This document shows positions 33,894 to 43,578 of a DNA stretch of 64,000 nucleotides, in pieces. A model generated the notes under the pieces. That model saw nothing but the letters and a program-made list of their open reading frames with translations, was not told the origin of the DNA and made no database searches. How positions within the stretch are numbered: the first letter of the stretch is position 1; every line of letters begins with the position of its first letter. This stretch comes from Autumnicola patrickiae (GTDB lineage: Bacteria > Bacteroidota > Bacteroidia > Flavobacteriales > Flavobacteriaceae): positions 1 through 64,000 of the forward strand of contig NZ_JAVRHM010000008.1 in assembly GCF_031846525.1 (NCBI RefSeq). Direction: 5' to 3'. The translations under genes and the position numbers were made by a program.

Positions 33894-34781
33894 ATGAAAG
33901 GAATAGTACTGGCAGGAGGAACTGGAAGTCGTCTTTATCCTATAACAAAAGGAACTTCAAAGCAATTATTGGCTGTTTATGATAAACCAATGATTTATTA
34001 TCCTATATCTGTACTTATGTTGGCAGGAATAAAAGATATCTTGATAATTTCCACGCCACAGGATTTAACTAATTTTGAAAAGCTTCTTGGAAACGGTAGT
34101 CACCTTGGATTAAATTTCAGCTATGAATCTCAAGCACATCCTAATGGGCTGGCAGAGGCTTTTATAATAGGAGAACGCTTTATAGGAGAGGATGATGTTT
34201 GCCTGGTATTAGGAGATAATATCTTTTACGGACAAGGCTTTAGTAATTTACTTGAAAACGCACGTCAGAACTGTGTCAAACAGGATATGGCTACTGTTTT
34301 TGGTTATTATGTTAATGATCCGCAGCGTTATGGAGTTGTGGAGTTTGAGCAGGATGGCAGCGCAAAAAGTATTGAAGAAAAACCTTTAAAGCCAAAGAGT
34401 AATTTTGCGGTTACCGGTTTGTATTTTTATCCTAATTCGGTTATTGATGTTGCTAAGAATTGCAGACCAAGTAACCGTGGTGAGTTGGAAATAACCACCG
34501 TTAACCAATTTTATCTTGAGCAGAATAAGTTGAAAGTAGAAATGATGGGTCGGGGTTTTGCATGGTTAGATACAGGTACTCATGATTCCCTTTTAGAAGC
34601 TTCAAATTTTATACAAACAATTGAGAAGCGTCAGGGTTTAAAAATTGCTTGTCTGGAGGAAATAGCTTTTCGTAAAGGATATATAAATAAAGCACGTCTA
34701 AAGAAGTTGGCTTCAGAACTGGATAAAAATGAATATGGCGGATATCTGAAAGCTCTTCTTGCTGAAAGGAAACAAAAATAG
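33894..34781 (+). CDS. rfbA: Glucose-1-phosphate thymidylyltransferase
   Basis: RfbA makes dTDP-glucose from glucose-1-P and dTTP, the substrate of the preceding RfbB. The 295-residue nucleotidyltransferase has the signature LAGGTGSRLYPITKGTSKQL (5-24), the metal-binding LVLGDNIFYG (about 105-114) and EEKPLKPKSNFAVTGLYFY (about 161-179). The length is standard. It ends about 100 bases before a new promoter-like element, suggesting that rfbBA (possibly with lacI) is one unit and the next genes another. Confidence 0.94.
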   Translation: MKGIVLAGGTGSRLYPITKGTSKQLLAVYDKPMIYYPISVLMLAGIKDILIISTPQDLTNFEKLLGNGSHLGLNFSYESQAHPNGLAEAFIIGERFIGEDDVCLVLGDNIFYGQGFSNLLENARQNCVKQDMATVFGYYVNDPQRYGVVEFEQDGSAKSIEEKPLKPKSNFAVTGLYFYPNSVIDVAKNCRPSNRGELEITTVNQFYLEQNKLKVEMMGRGFAWLDTGTHDSLLEASNFIQTIEKRQGLKIACLEEIAFRKGYINKARLKKLASELDKNEYGGYLKALLAERKQK

Positions 34782-34797
34782 AAGTCACTCTTTAACA

Positions 34798-34854
34798 TTT
34801 TGCATTTCTTTAAGACCCTAAAGTCTTTAGCTTTTACAGGAAGTTCTATCTTTG
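34798..34854 (+). promoter_or_regulatory. 18-nt box plus TATCTTTG promoter, copy 1
   Basis: TTTTGCATTTCTTTAAGA (34798-34815) is followed exactly 31 bases later by the -7 box TATCTTTG (34847-34854). The same pair with the same spacing occurs at 44703-44759. A small AAGAC...GTCTT hairpin lies in between here. It probably drives the genes from 34887. Confidence 0.55.
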
Positions 34855-34886
34855 CTTCTCAAATTGTTTAAAAACGATATTATTAC

Positions 34887-35885
34887 ATGGAGGAAGATCA
34901 ATTTCGGAAATTAGATTCTGCTAAAATATTAGTTACCGGTGGAGCTGGCTTTATAGGCTCCAATTTATGTGAAAAACTTCTTAGTCTAAACGCCAAAGTT
35001 ACCTGTCTGGATAATTTTTCTACCGGGCATAAACATAATTTAAATGCATTTATAGATAACTCTAACTTCACATTAATTGAAGGGGATATTCGCGATGCAG
35101 ATATTTGTCAAAAAGCATGTGAAGGAAAAGACTTTATTCTGCATGAGGCCGCTTTAGGATCTGTTCCAAGATCTTTAAATGATCCGTTAACTACAAATGA
35201 TGTAAACATTACCGGTTTTTTGAACATGCTCGTCGCAGCAAGAGATGCGGGAGTTAAAAGATTTGTGTATGCAGCAAGTTCTTCTACTTATGGTGACTCT
35301 AAAGGATTACCTAAAGTTGAGGATAAAATAGGAAAACCTTTATCTCCTTATGCAATAACAAAATATGTAAATGAACTTTATGCAGATATTTTTCAGGATG
35401 CGTACGGACTCGATACTATAGGTCTTCGTTACTTCAATGTTTTTGGGAGGAAACAGGATCCTAATGGAGCTTATGCGGCTGTAATTCCAAAATTCGTCAT
35501 GCAGTTTATGGAACATGAAAGTCCGGTAATTAACGGAGACGGTACATATTCCAGGGATTTTACTTATATCGACAATGTTATTCAAATGAATTTGCTGGCA
35601 CTTACAGCAGAAAACGACAAAGCGGTTAATGAAGTTTACAATACAGCTGTTGGGGATCGTACTAATTTAGTAGAGCTCACGCAATATTTAAAGGAATTCC
35701 TTTCAGAGTATGATTCTGAAATTAAAAATGTGGAGGTCAAGCATGGACCTAATCGTCCTGGTGACATTCCTCATTCTTTAGCTTCAGTAGAAAAAGCCAA
35801 AAATCTTTTAGGTTATGATCCGCAATACGATATTAAGTCCGGCTTAAAAGAAGCTGTGGACTGGTATTGGAATAACTTAAGATAA
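34887..35885 (+). CDS. UDP-HexNAc(A) 4-epimerase-like SDR (WbpP/TviC type)
   Basis: The 332-residue extended SDR has GGAGFIGSN (about 19-27), the ASSSTYGDS segment (about 129-137) and YAITKYVNE with the Tyr-Lys pair (about 152-160). The closest match by motif is the WbpP/TviC group, which epimerises C4 of UDP-GlcNAc or UDP-GlcNAcA. The next gene is a UDP-sugar 6-dehydrogenase of the TviB/WbpA type, so together they probably make UDP-GalNAcA-type uronic acid for the polysaccharide. Substrate assignment is by context. Confidence 0.83.
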   Translation: MEEDQFRKLDSAKILVTGGAGFIGSNLCEKLLSLNAKVTCLDNFSTGHKHNLNAFIDNSNFTLIEGDIRDADICQKACEGKDFILHEAALGSVPRSLNDPLTTNDVNITGFLNMLVAARDAGVKRFVYAASSSTYGDSKGLPKVEDKIGKPLSPYAITKYVNELYADIFQDAYGLDTIGLRYFNVFGRKQDPNGAYAAVIPKFVMQFMEHESPVINGDGTYSRDFTYIDNVIQMNLLALTAENDKAVNEVYNTAVGDRTNLVELTQYLKEFLSEYDSEIKNVEVKHGPNRPGDIPHSLASVEKAKNLLGYDPQYDIKSGLKEAVDWYWNNLR

Positions 35886-35917
35886 TTTTTCTTTATAAAA
35901 ATATAATTTTTTAATAA

Positions 35918-37201
<1,284 letters not shown>

Positions 37202-37202
37202 G

Positions 37203-37256
37203 TTCGGGATTCGTTTATTCGGGAACCGTTAATTAGGGAGCCATATATTCGGGATT
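37203..37256. repeat. Short degenerate tandem repeat
   Basis: Four units of about 15 bases follow the dehydrogenase stop, each with a TTCGGGA or TAGGGAG core (from 37203, 37218, 37234 and 37248). Spacing varies by one or two bases. No function is apparent. Confidence 0.5.
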
Positions 37257-37369
37257 GGTAAATCTTAATTGCCATATTGATAATGTACAAATAGGGACGG
37301 GGTTAAATAAACTACTAATTATCAAAATATGCGGATAACAAAACAACGAGTAGATAAAATAACGAAACC

Positions 37370-37382
37370 ACGAACTAACGAA
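37370..37382 (+). repeat. 13-bp direct repeat, left copy
   Basis: ACGAACTAACGAA, identical to 37791-37803. The two copies bracket the interrupted four-helix-bundle gene. Confidence 0.7.
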
Positions 37383-37388
37383 TAATGT

Positions 37389-37799
37389 ATGGCTGACAGT
37401 TTCGAAAGTCTGGAGTGTTGGCAAAGATGTAAAGAATTGAAGATGTTTTTAAAAGAGAATGTTCTTTCCAAATTACCAGCTTCAGAGCGATATGAATTAT
37501 ATAGTCAGATTTTACGGGCGTCCAGATCGTCCACTGCTAATATAGCTGAAGGATGGGGCAGATACCATTTTAAAGATAATATAAAATTTTTGGTGAATGC
37601 ACGTGGATCAATAGCTGAAATTTTAGATCATTCAATAGAAGCTGAATCCTGAAATTATTTTGATGAAGATACTTTAAAGGAAATCCGTAGTCAAACTACC
37701 CGATGCCTTCAGGTAATGGCTATATTAGATATTTACGAAAATCAAATGAGTAGATACGTACAATTATTTAAAGAACGAACTAATGAATTCACGAACTAA
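37389..37799 (+). pseudogene. Four-helix-bundle (23S rRNA IVS-type) protein gene with in-frame TGA
   Basis: The first 87 codons encode the N-terminal part of the four-helix-bundle protein family, with typical SFESLECWQRCKEL and ILRASRSSTANIAEGWGRY. A TGA at 37650-37652 then stops translation. The same frame continues without further stops for 48 codons (NYFDEDTLKEIRSQTTRCLQ and on) to TAA at 37797, giving 136 sense codons in total, the normal family length. A single Trp-to-stop change is the simplest reading; the tail pattern is still family-like, so the lesion is recent. It sits between two dehydrogenase genes, flanked by 13-bp direct repeats. Confidence 0.8.
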
Positions 37800-37803
37800 C
37801 GAA
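37791..37803 (+). repeat. 13-bp direct repeat, right copy
   Basis: ACGAACTAACGAA, identical to 37370-37382; it overlaps the end of the interrupted gene and abuts the UDP-glucose dehydrogenase start. Confidence 0.7.
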
Positions 37804-37805
37804 AT

Positions 37806-39200
37806 ATGAAGATTAAGAATATATGCTGCATCGGTGCAGGTTACGTAGGAGGGCCAACAATGGCCGTAATCGCTCAAAAATGTCCTAGTGTGGATGTTAC
37901 TGTGGTTGATATTAATGAGAAAAGAATAGCTGCCTGGAATGATCCAGACGTGGAGAATATTCCAATTTATGAACCGGGTCTTTCTGATATCGTTAAGGAA
38001 GCAAGGGATAGAAATCTTTTCTTTTCAACAGATGTGAATGCTGCTATTGATAAGGCCGATATGATTTTTATTTCGGTAAATACACCAACCAAGACTTACG
38101 GAATAGGAAAAGGAATGGCAGCTGATTTAAAGTGGATAGAGCTATGTGCCCGACAAATCGCTGAAGTAGCTAAGAATGATAAAATTATTGTTGAAAAATC
38201 GACACTTCCTGTACGTACAGCTGCTGCATTAAAAGATATACTCGATAATACAGGAAATGGTGTGAAATTCCAGATCCTTTCTAATCCGGAATTTCTTGCT
38301 GAAGGAACTGCCGTAGAGGATTTGAAAAAGCCGGATAGGGTGCTGATAGGTGGTGACATAGATACTCCGGAAGGGAAAGAGGCTATGGAGGCTTTAGTTA
38401 ATATTTATGCATCCTGGGTGCCTAAAGAAAATATTTTAACCACAAATGTATGGTCTTCGGAATTATCTAAGCTTACTGCCAACGCCTTTCTTGCACAGCG
38501 GGTTTCCAGTATTAACGCGATGTCTGAACTTTGTGAAAAAACTGGCGCTGATGTCAACGAAGTTGCAAAAGCGGTAGGAATGGACAGCAGGGTAGGTCCA
38601 AAATTCTTAAAAGCTTCTGTGGGGTTTGGGGGATCATGCTTTCAGAAGGATATTCTGAACCTTGTTTACATAGCTAAGACTTTTGGGTTAAATGAAGTGG
38701 CTGATTACTGGGAACAGGTAATTATTATGAACGACCACCAAAAAAGAAGATTTGCTGCCAATATTGTAAAAACTCTCTATAATACCGTTTCCGGGAAGAA
38801 AATTGCCATTTTGGGATGGGCCTTTAAAAAAGACACAAATGACACAAGGGAATCAGCGGCTATTTATGTTACCGATTATTTGTTAAATGAGCAGGCAGAG
38901 GTTGTGGTTTATGACCCTAAAGTAAATTCGGAACAGGTCTATGCCGATTTGGAATATTTATGCACCCATAGCAATGAAGAAATTCGCGAAAGGGTAAAAG
39001 TGGTGACAAGTGCAGAAGAAGCCTGTAAGGATGCTCATGCAATTGCTGTTTTAACAGAATGGGATGAATTTAAAGAGCTGGATTGGAAAGAAGTTTACGA
39101 AAATATGCTAAAACCGGCATTCTTGTTTGACGGGAGAAGATTATTGAATAGAAAAACAAAGGAAGATATTGGATTTGAGTTTTATGCAATTGGAAGCTGA
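37806..39200 (+). CDS. ugd: UDP-glucose 6-dehydrogenase
   Basis: The enzyme oxidises UDP-glucose to UDP-glucuronate. The 464-residue protein has NAD-binding CIGAGYVGGPTMAVIA (about 8-23), VEKSTLPVRTA (about 128-138), NPEFLAEGTAVEDL (about 160-173), the catalytic Cys in GFGGSCFQKDILNLVYI (about 272-288) and a C-terminal domain with ILGWAFKKDTNDTRES. The animal/plant-like GFGGSCFQKD pattern fits UDP-glucose rather than UDP-HexNAc dehydrogenases. A UDP-glucuronate 4-epimerase-like gene at 43579 can act on the product. A terminator follows at 39227. Confidence 0.92.
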   Translation: MKIKNICCIGAGYVGGPTMAVIAQKCPSVDVTVVDINEKRIAAWNDPDVENIPIYEPGLSDIVKEARDRNLFFSTDVNAAIDKADMIFISVNTPTKTYGIGKGMAADLKWIELCARQIAEVAKNDKIIVEKSTLPVRTAAALKDILDNTGNGVKFQILSNPEFLAEGTAVEDLKKPDRVLIGGDIDTPEGKEAMEALVNIYASWVPKENILTTNVWSSELSKLTANAFLAQRVSSINAMSELCEKTGADVNEVAKAVGMDSRVGPKFLKASVGFGGSCFQKDILNLVYIAKTFGLNEVADYWEQVIIMNDHQKRRFAANIVKTLYNTVSGKKIAILGWAFKKDTNDTRESAAIYVTDYLLNEQAEVVVYDPKVNSEQVYADLEYLCTHSNEEIRERVKVVTSAEEACKDAHAIAVLTEWDEFKELDWKEVYENMLKPAFLFDGRRLLNRKTKEDIGFEFYAIGS

Positions 39201-39226
39201 TCAAATTACTTTTGAGGCAGAAATTT

Positions 39227-39246
39227 AAAAGACGTTCTGTCTTTTT
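39227..39246 (+). terminator. Rho-independent terminator after ugd
   Basis: AAAAGAC - GTTCT - GTCTTTT forms a seven-pair hairpin followed by another T. It sits 26 bases after the ugd stop and would separate the uronate genes from the sulfate-activation genes. Confidence 0.65.
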
Positions 39247-39372
39247 AGGCTAGATGTTATTTTCCTCCTAAACATTTTCTTAAGTTCAGAAAATACCACG
39301 AAACAATTATTAGGAGATTATAAGTAAGCATTGCTGTAGGATTAAACATTTTTGTTTAAAAATTTTGCGTTC

Positions 39373-39432
39373 ATGAAAAACATTCTGGAAAAGAACAATT
39401 ATAATTCTCTCTCGTCTTCCACTTTTGGGTAA
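39373..39432 (+). CDS. Possible 19-codon leader peptide before sulfate-activation genes
   Basis: An ATG frame encodes MKNILEKNNYNSLSSSTFG and stops inside the start region of the DUF2061 gene (TTG at 39425). The overlap would allow translational coupling. No attenuator hairpin was identified and the frame could be chance. Confidence 0.25.
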   Translation: MKNILEKNNYNSLSSSTFG

Positions 39433-39859
39433 ATCTTACAAGCGACATATCGCTAAATCTATTACCTGGAGAATTATAGGCACTCTCGACACTATTTTGC
39501 TATCGTGGTTAATTTCCGGAAATCCCTATACCGGAATCAAGATTGGTTTAGCTGAAGTGGTAACAAAAATGCTACTTTATTATTTGCACGAGAGAGTGTG
39601 GTTTAAAATAAGAGCTGGAATTACCGAAAATGGAGATAGTAAAAGGAGACATATTTCAAAAACAGTGACATGGAGAGTTGTGGGCACGATTGATACTATG
39701 TTGTTAGCTTGGTTTATTTCTGGAAATGCAATGGTTGGTCTACAGGTTGGTGGAGCAGAAGTAGTAACAAAAATGATTTTATATTATCTTCATGAACGAA
39801 TGTGGTATCAACTGGACTTTGGATTAGACAAAAGAAGAAAAGAAGGAACAAGCACATAA
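39425..39859 (+). CDS. Membrane protein with two tandem DUF2061 domains
   Basis: The 144-residue protein consists of two copies of a DUF2061 unit: residues about 4-57 (KRHIAKSITWRIIGTLDTIL to YYLHERVWFK) and about 74-128 (RRHISKTVTWRVVGTIDTML to YYLHERMWYQ). Each has two short hydrophobic helices. The function is unknown, but the domain is often next to cysC/cysD/cysN in Bacteroidota, as here, so a link to sulfate activation or sulfate uptake is plausible. The start is a TTG; no in-frame ATG is available. Confidence 0.8.
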   Translation: MGKSYKRHIAKSITWRIIGTLDTILLSWLISGNPYTGIKIGLAEVVTKMLLYYLHERVWFKIRAGITENGDSKRRHISKTVTWRVVGTIDTMLLAWFISGNAMVGLQVGGAEVVTKMILYYLHERMWYQLDFGLDKRRKEGTST

Positions 39860-39879
39860 TATTTAATCAATTTTGCATT

Positions 39880-40479
39880 ATGAAAAATATAACTCCCCAT
39901 AATTTTTATATCGATAAAGAAGAGCGTAATAAACAGAATGGGCATAATTCTTTGGTGGTGTGGTTTACTGGGCTTTCAGGATCCGGTAAATCCACACTTG
40001 CTAACCAGGTGGAAAAGAAATTGTTTGAAAAAGGAATTAAAACTTTTTCTTTAGATGGTGATAATATACGATCTGGCCTTAACAGAGATCTAGGATTTTC
40101 TCCTGAGGAGAGGGAAGAGAATTTACGTAGAATAGCCGAGGTTGCCAAACTTTTTATAAAGGCTGGTACGGTGGTAATTGCTTCTTTTATTTCTCCTTTA
40201 AAAAAAGATAGGGATAGATTGAAAGAAATTGTGGGAGTGGAAAATTTTGTAGAAGTATTTGTAAATACTTCGCTTGAGGAATGTGAACGTCGTGATGTAA
40301 AAGGATTATATAAAAAGGCCAGGTCGGGAGAGATTAAAAATTTTACAGGCATTGATGCACCTTATGAAAACCCAATTGATCCTGAATTAAAAATCAATAC
40401 CGAAGAAGAAAATTTGGAAGACGCAATAAAAAGGATAGTTTTACATTTACAAGACAAACTGAAAATTTCAGTACAATGA
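39880..40479 (+). CDS. cysC: Adenylylsulfate kinase
   Basis: CysC phosphorylates adenosine 5'-phosphosulfate (APS) to PAPS, the universal sulfate donor. The 199-residue protein has the P-loop GLSGSGKST (about 31-39), the APS-binding SLDGDNIRSGLNRDLGFS (about 60-77) and FTGIDAPYE (about 155-163), all intact. The ATG at 39880 is chosen because the frame further upstream overlaps the DUF2061 gene and adds a non-family basic extension. It overlaps cysD by four bases (ATGA), a sign of tight coupling. Confidence 0.93.
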   Translation: MKNITPHNFYIDKEERNKQNGHNSLVVWFTGLSGSGKSTLANQVEKKLFEKGIKTFSLDGDNIRSGLNRDLGFSPEEREENLRRIAEVAKLFIKAGTVVIASFISPLKKDRDRLKEIVGVENFVEVFVNTSLEECERRDVKGLYKKARSGEIKNFTGIDAPYENPIDPELKINTEEENLEDAIKRIVLHLQDKLKISVQ

Positions 40480-41381
40480 GCAAGTATTATTTGAATTATT
40501 TAGACGAATTAGAATCTGAAGCCATTTATGTTTTAAGGGAGGTTTGGGCTCAATTTGAGAATCCGGTAATTCTTTTTTCGGGAGGAAAAGATTCCATTCT
40601 TGTCACACATTTAGCAAAAAGAGCTTTTTATCCTTCCAAAATCCCCTTTGCATTAATGCATGTGGATACCGGACATAATTTTCCAGAAACCATAAAGTTT
40701 AGAGATGACCTGGTAGAATCATTAGGAGTGAAACTTATTGTAGGCTCTGTTCAGGATTCGATCAATAAAGGACGAGTTTCCGAAGAAAAAGGAAAAAATG
40801 CAACCCGGAATGCTTTGCAAATCACTACCCTCTTGGATGCCATTGAGGAGAATAAGATAGATTGTGCCATAGGTGGGGGTAGAAGAGATGAAGAAAAAGC
40901 CAGGGCAAAAGAAAGATTCTTTTCACATCGTGATGATTTTGGTCAGTGGGATCCAAAAAACCAACGTCCGGAATTATGGAATTTACTTAATGGAGAACAT
41001 TTTGAAGGAGAACATTTTAGGGCTTTTCCAATCAGTAATTGGACCGAAATGGATGTATGGAATTACATAAAAAGGGAGAATATAAACATTCCTTCTTTAT
41101 ATCTTGCACATGAAAGGGGAGTAGTTTGGAGGAGTAACTCGTGGATCCCTGTTTCTGAATTCCTTAAACTGGAAGAAGGGGAACAGGTTGTTACCAAGAA
41201 AATAAGGTTCAGGACATTGGGTGATATAACAATAACAGGGGGGATAGAATCTGAAGCTGACAGCATAGAAAAAGTGGCTCAGGAAGTTTCTACAATGAGA
41301 AGAACAGAGCGTGGTGATCGTTCAGATGATAAGAGGTCAGAGACGGCAATGGAAGATAGGAAGAAACAAGGATACTTTTAA
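40476..41381 (+). CDS. cysD: Sulfate adenylyltransferase subunit 2
   Basis: CysD is the catalytic subunit that forms APS from ATP and sulfate, driven by the CysN GTPase. The 301-residue protein has the PP-loop FSGGKDSILVTHLA (about 33-46), HVDTGHNFPETIKFRD (about 66-81), the GGGRRDEEKARAKERFFSHRD segment (residues about 132-152) and the C-terminal RFRTLGD(I)TITGGIES signature. All family landmarks are present and the length is typical. It shares an ATGA overlap with cysC upstream, and cysN starts 70 bases downstream. Confidence 0.95.
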   Translation: MSKYYLNYLDELESEAIYVLREVWAQFENPVILFSGGKDSILVTHLAKRAFYPSKIPFALMHVDTGHNFPETIKFRDDLVESLGVKLIVGSVQDSINKGRVSEEKGKNATRNALQITTLLDAIEENKIDCAIGGGRRDEEKARAKERFFSHRDDFGQWDPKNQRPELWNLLNGEHFEGEHFRAFPISNWTEMDVWNYIKRENINIPSLYLAHERGVVWRSNSWIPVSEFLKLEEGEQVVTKKIRFRTLGDITITGGIESEADSIEKVAQEVSTMRRTERGDRSDDKRSETAMEDRKKQGYF

Positions 41382-41451
41382 TTCCATTGAAAATTTAGCT
41401 TTTTAAAAAGAATTAAAAGGATGGAGAATGAAAACCAGAATTTGAATTAAC

Positions 41452-42708
41452 ATGGAAATAAACAACAATCAGCTATTACGGTTTACCACTGCCGGAAGTG
41501 TGGATGATGGTAAGAGTACACTTATAGGAAGACTTTTGTATGATTCAAAATCAATTTTCGAAGATCAACTGGAGTCCATAACGAAAACAAGTGCCAAAAA
41601 AGGCCATGAAGGTGTAGATCTTGCCTTGTTCACAGATGGTTTGAGAGATGAAAGAGAGCAGGGAATTACCATTGACGTAGCTTACCGCTATTTCACAACA
41701 CCTAAGAGAAAATTCATTATAGCAGATACTCCAGGACATATCCAGTACACCCGAAATATGGTTACAGGGGCTTCTACTGCAAATGCTGCAGTTATTCTCA
41801 TTGATGCCCGCCATGGGGTTATAGAGCAAACCAAAAGGCATTCTTTTATAGCTTCTTTGTTAAATATACCACATCTTATTGTTTGCATAAACAAAATGGA
41901 TCTGGTGGATTTTTCTGAAGAACGTTTTAATGAAATCATGAGCCAATTCGAAGAATTTGCATCAAAATTAATAATGAAAGATGTGCGATTTATTCCTATT
42001 AGTGCTTTACTTGGAGACAATGTGGTAAATCGTTCAGAGAAAACAGATTGGTACCAGGGAGGAACATTATTGAGCATCTTAGAAACCCTCCATATTAGCA
42101 GTGATATCAATAAAATTGATGGTCGTTTTCCTGTTCAAACTGTACTCCGTCCTCAAAGTGAAGAATTCCGCGACTATAGGGGGTATACAGGAAGGATTGC
42201 CAGTGGAATATATCGAGTAGCGGATGAAATAGCGGTATTGCCTTCAGGATTTGTTTCAAAGATAAAATCCATTAATGCCGGGGAACAGGAGCTTCTGGAA
42301 GCTTATGCCCCTATGTCCATTTCAATGACTTTAGAGGATGATATAGATGTCAGCCGGGGGGATATGATTGTTAAGAAAAATAACCAACCCGAAATGCAGC
42401 AGGAATTTGATGTAATGCTATGTTGGTTGAATAACGATTCAGCAAAACCAAGGGCGAAATATAGAATTCTACACACTTCAAAAGAAGAACGTGCTATAAT
42501 TAAAGAAGTGGTTTATAAAATGGACATAAACCTTTTTGAGCGTGACAGCGAAGACAAAGGTTTGAACATGAATGATATTGCTCGTGTTAAGATAAGAGCC
42601 ACCCGCAGATTGATGCTCGATTCATACAGGGACAACCGAAATACCGGAAGTCTTATCTTAATTGATGAAAACACCAATGAGACTGTAGCGGCGGGAATGG
42701 TCATATAA
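41452..42708 (+). CDS. cysN: Sulfate adenylyltransferase subunit 1 (GTPase)
   Basis: CysN is the regulatory GTPase partner of CysD. The 418-residue elongation-factor-like protein has G1 SVDDGKSTLIGRLLYDS (about 17-33), G3 DTPGHIQYTRNM (about 90-101), G4 NKMD (about 145-148) and G5-like PISALLGDNV. It lacks a fused CysC domain, in keeping with the separate cysC. It is followed after 11 bases by a sulfotransferase gene, so the PAPS made here is probably used for glycan sulfation. Confidence 0.95.
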   Translation: MEINNNQLLRFTTAGSVDDGKSTLIGRLLYDSKSIFEDQLESITKTSAKKGHEGVDLALFTDGLRDEREQGITIDVAYRYFTTPKRKFIIADTPGHIQYTRNMVTGASTANAAVILIDARHGVIEQTKRHSFIASLLNIPHLIVCINKMDLVDFSEERFNEIMSQFEEFASKLIMKDVRFIPISALLGDNVVNRSEKTDWYQGGTLLSILETLHISSDINKIDGRFPVQTVLRPQSEEFRDYRGYTGRIASGIYRVADEIAVLPSGFVSKIKSINAGEQELLEAYAPMSISMTLEDDIDVSRGDMIVKKNNQPEMQQEFDVMLCWLNNDSAKPRAKYRILHTSKEERAIIKEVVYKMDINLFERDSEDKGLNMNDIARVKIRATRRLMLDSYRDNRNTGSLILIDENTNETVAAGMVI

Positions 42709-42719
42709 TAAGATTTAAA

Positions 42720-43514
42720 ATGGATAAAAATATTAAGTTGATTTCTATTATGGGGTATGCCAGGAGTGGAACTACTTTTCTGGGAACATACGCCAGTTAT
42801 TGTGGTGAAAAAATTTTTTATGCCGGGGAGATTGATAAAGGAATAGAGAAATATCTTACAGATAGACCTTCCCTTTGTAGTTGTGGCAAATCATATCAAG
42901 AATGCCCCGTGTGGAGCAAAATCCTTCCGGGGATAAGAAGGGAAAATATTGATCTGGAATATATTTTTGACAAAATTCAAGAGTTAACTGGAGCAACTAT
43001 AATTGTAGATTCGTCTAAAAATCTTGACTATATTAAGAATTTCAAAAAAATATTTAGATCTAACTTTTATACCATTCATTTAAAACGTAATCCAAAAGGA
43101 GTAATCCTCTCTAGAATGAATAACCGGATGAGGAGAATTAAAGCTGGCAGGCATCCTAAACCTCAGTTGGCCAACAAATATACGTTAATGGCCTTGTATG
43201 ATAGTTTTGAATGGATTTACCATAATTACTGGATGGAAAAGGTCAAAGAGAAAGAAAGAAATTTAAATTTGACCTATGATTCTTTTGAAACCGAACTTCC
43301 AGAAAAAATAAATGACTTTCTTCAAAAAATGGGTGTTTCCCAAGGTGAAGATTTTCTGGAAAACCATATAGTGTATGGAGCAAAGGGTAGGTTGAATTAC
43401 AGCAAAGCAATAAAAGTAAATAAAAGCTGGAGAAAAGACTTGAACGGTTATCAAAAAGGATTGGTGGATATTTCAACCTGGCCAATACGGACTTTTTATG
43501 GCTATAAATTTTAA
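42720..43514 (+). CDS. PAPS-dependent sulfotransferase
   Basis: The 264-residue protein has the two PAPS-binding signatures of the family: the 5'-phosphosulfate loop YARSGTTFLG (residues about 13-22) and the 3'-phosphate stretch IIVDSSKNLDYI (about 94-105), then HLKRNPKGVILSR (about 119-131). It therefore probably transfers sulfate to a sugar hydroxyl. It is directly behind cysN and before a UDP-glucuronate epimerase-like gene, which points to a polysaccharide acceptor. No signal peptide is seen, so sulfation would happen in the cytoplasm on a lipid-linked or nucleotide-linked precursor. The acceptor is unknown. Confidence 0.85.
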   Translation: MDKNIKLISIMGYARSGTTFLGTYASYCGEKIFYAGEIDKGIEKYLTDRPSLCSCGKSYQECPVWSKILPGIRRENIDLEYIFDKIQELTGATIIVDSSKNLDYIKNFKKIFRSNFYTIHLKRNPKGVILSRMNNRMRRIKAGRHPKPQLANKYTLMALYDSFEWIYHNYWMEKVKEKERNLNLTYDSFETELPEKINDFLQKMGVSQGEDFLENHIVYGAKGRLNYSKAIKVNKSWRKDLNGYQKGLVDISTWPIRTFYGYKF

Positions 43515-43578
43515 CAGAAATAGGATAAGCAGTATTTTGCCCTTGTAAATACGTGATTTTACAAAAAAGTTATTATAT

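Noticed and set aside
37203..37256. CRISPR-like array
   Set aside because: The units are about 15 bases, degenerate and without spacers; no cas gene is in the window.
37389..37799. rRNA intervening sequence
   Set aside because: The protein family was first named from 23S rRNA intervening sequences, but no rRNA sequence surrounds it here.
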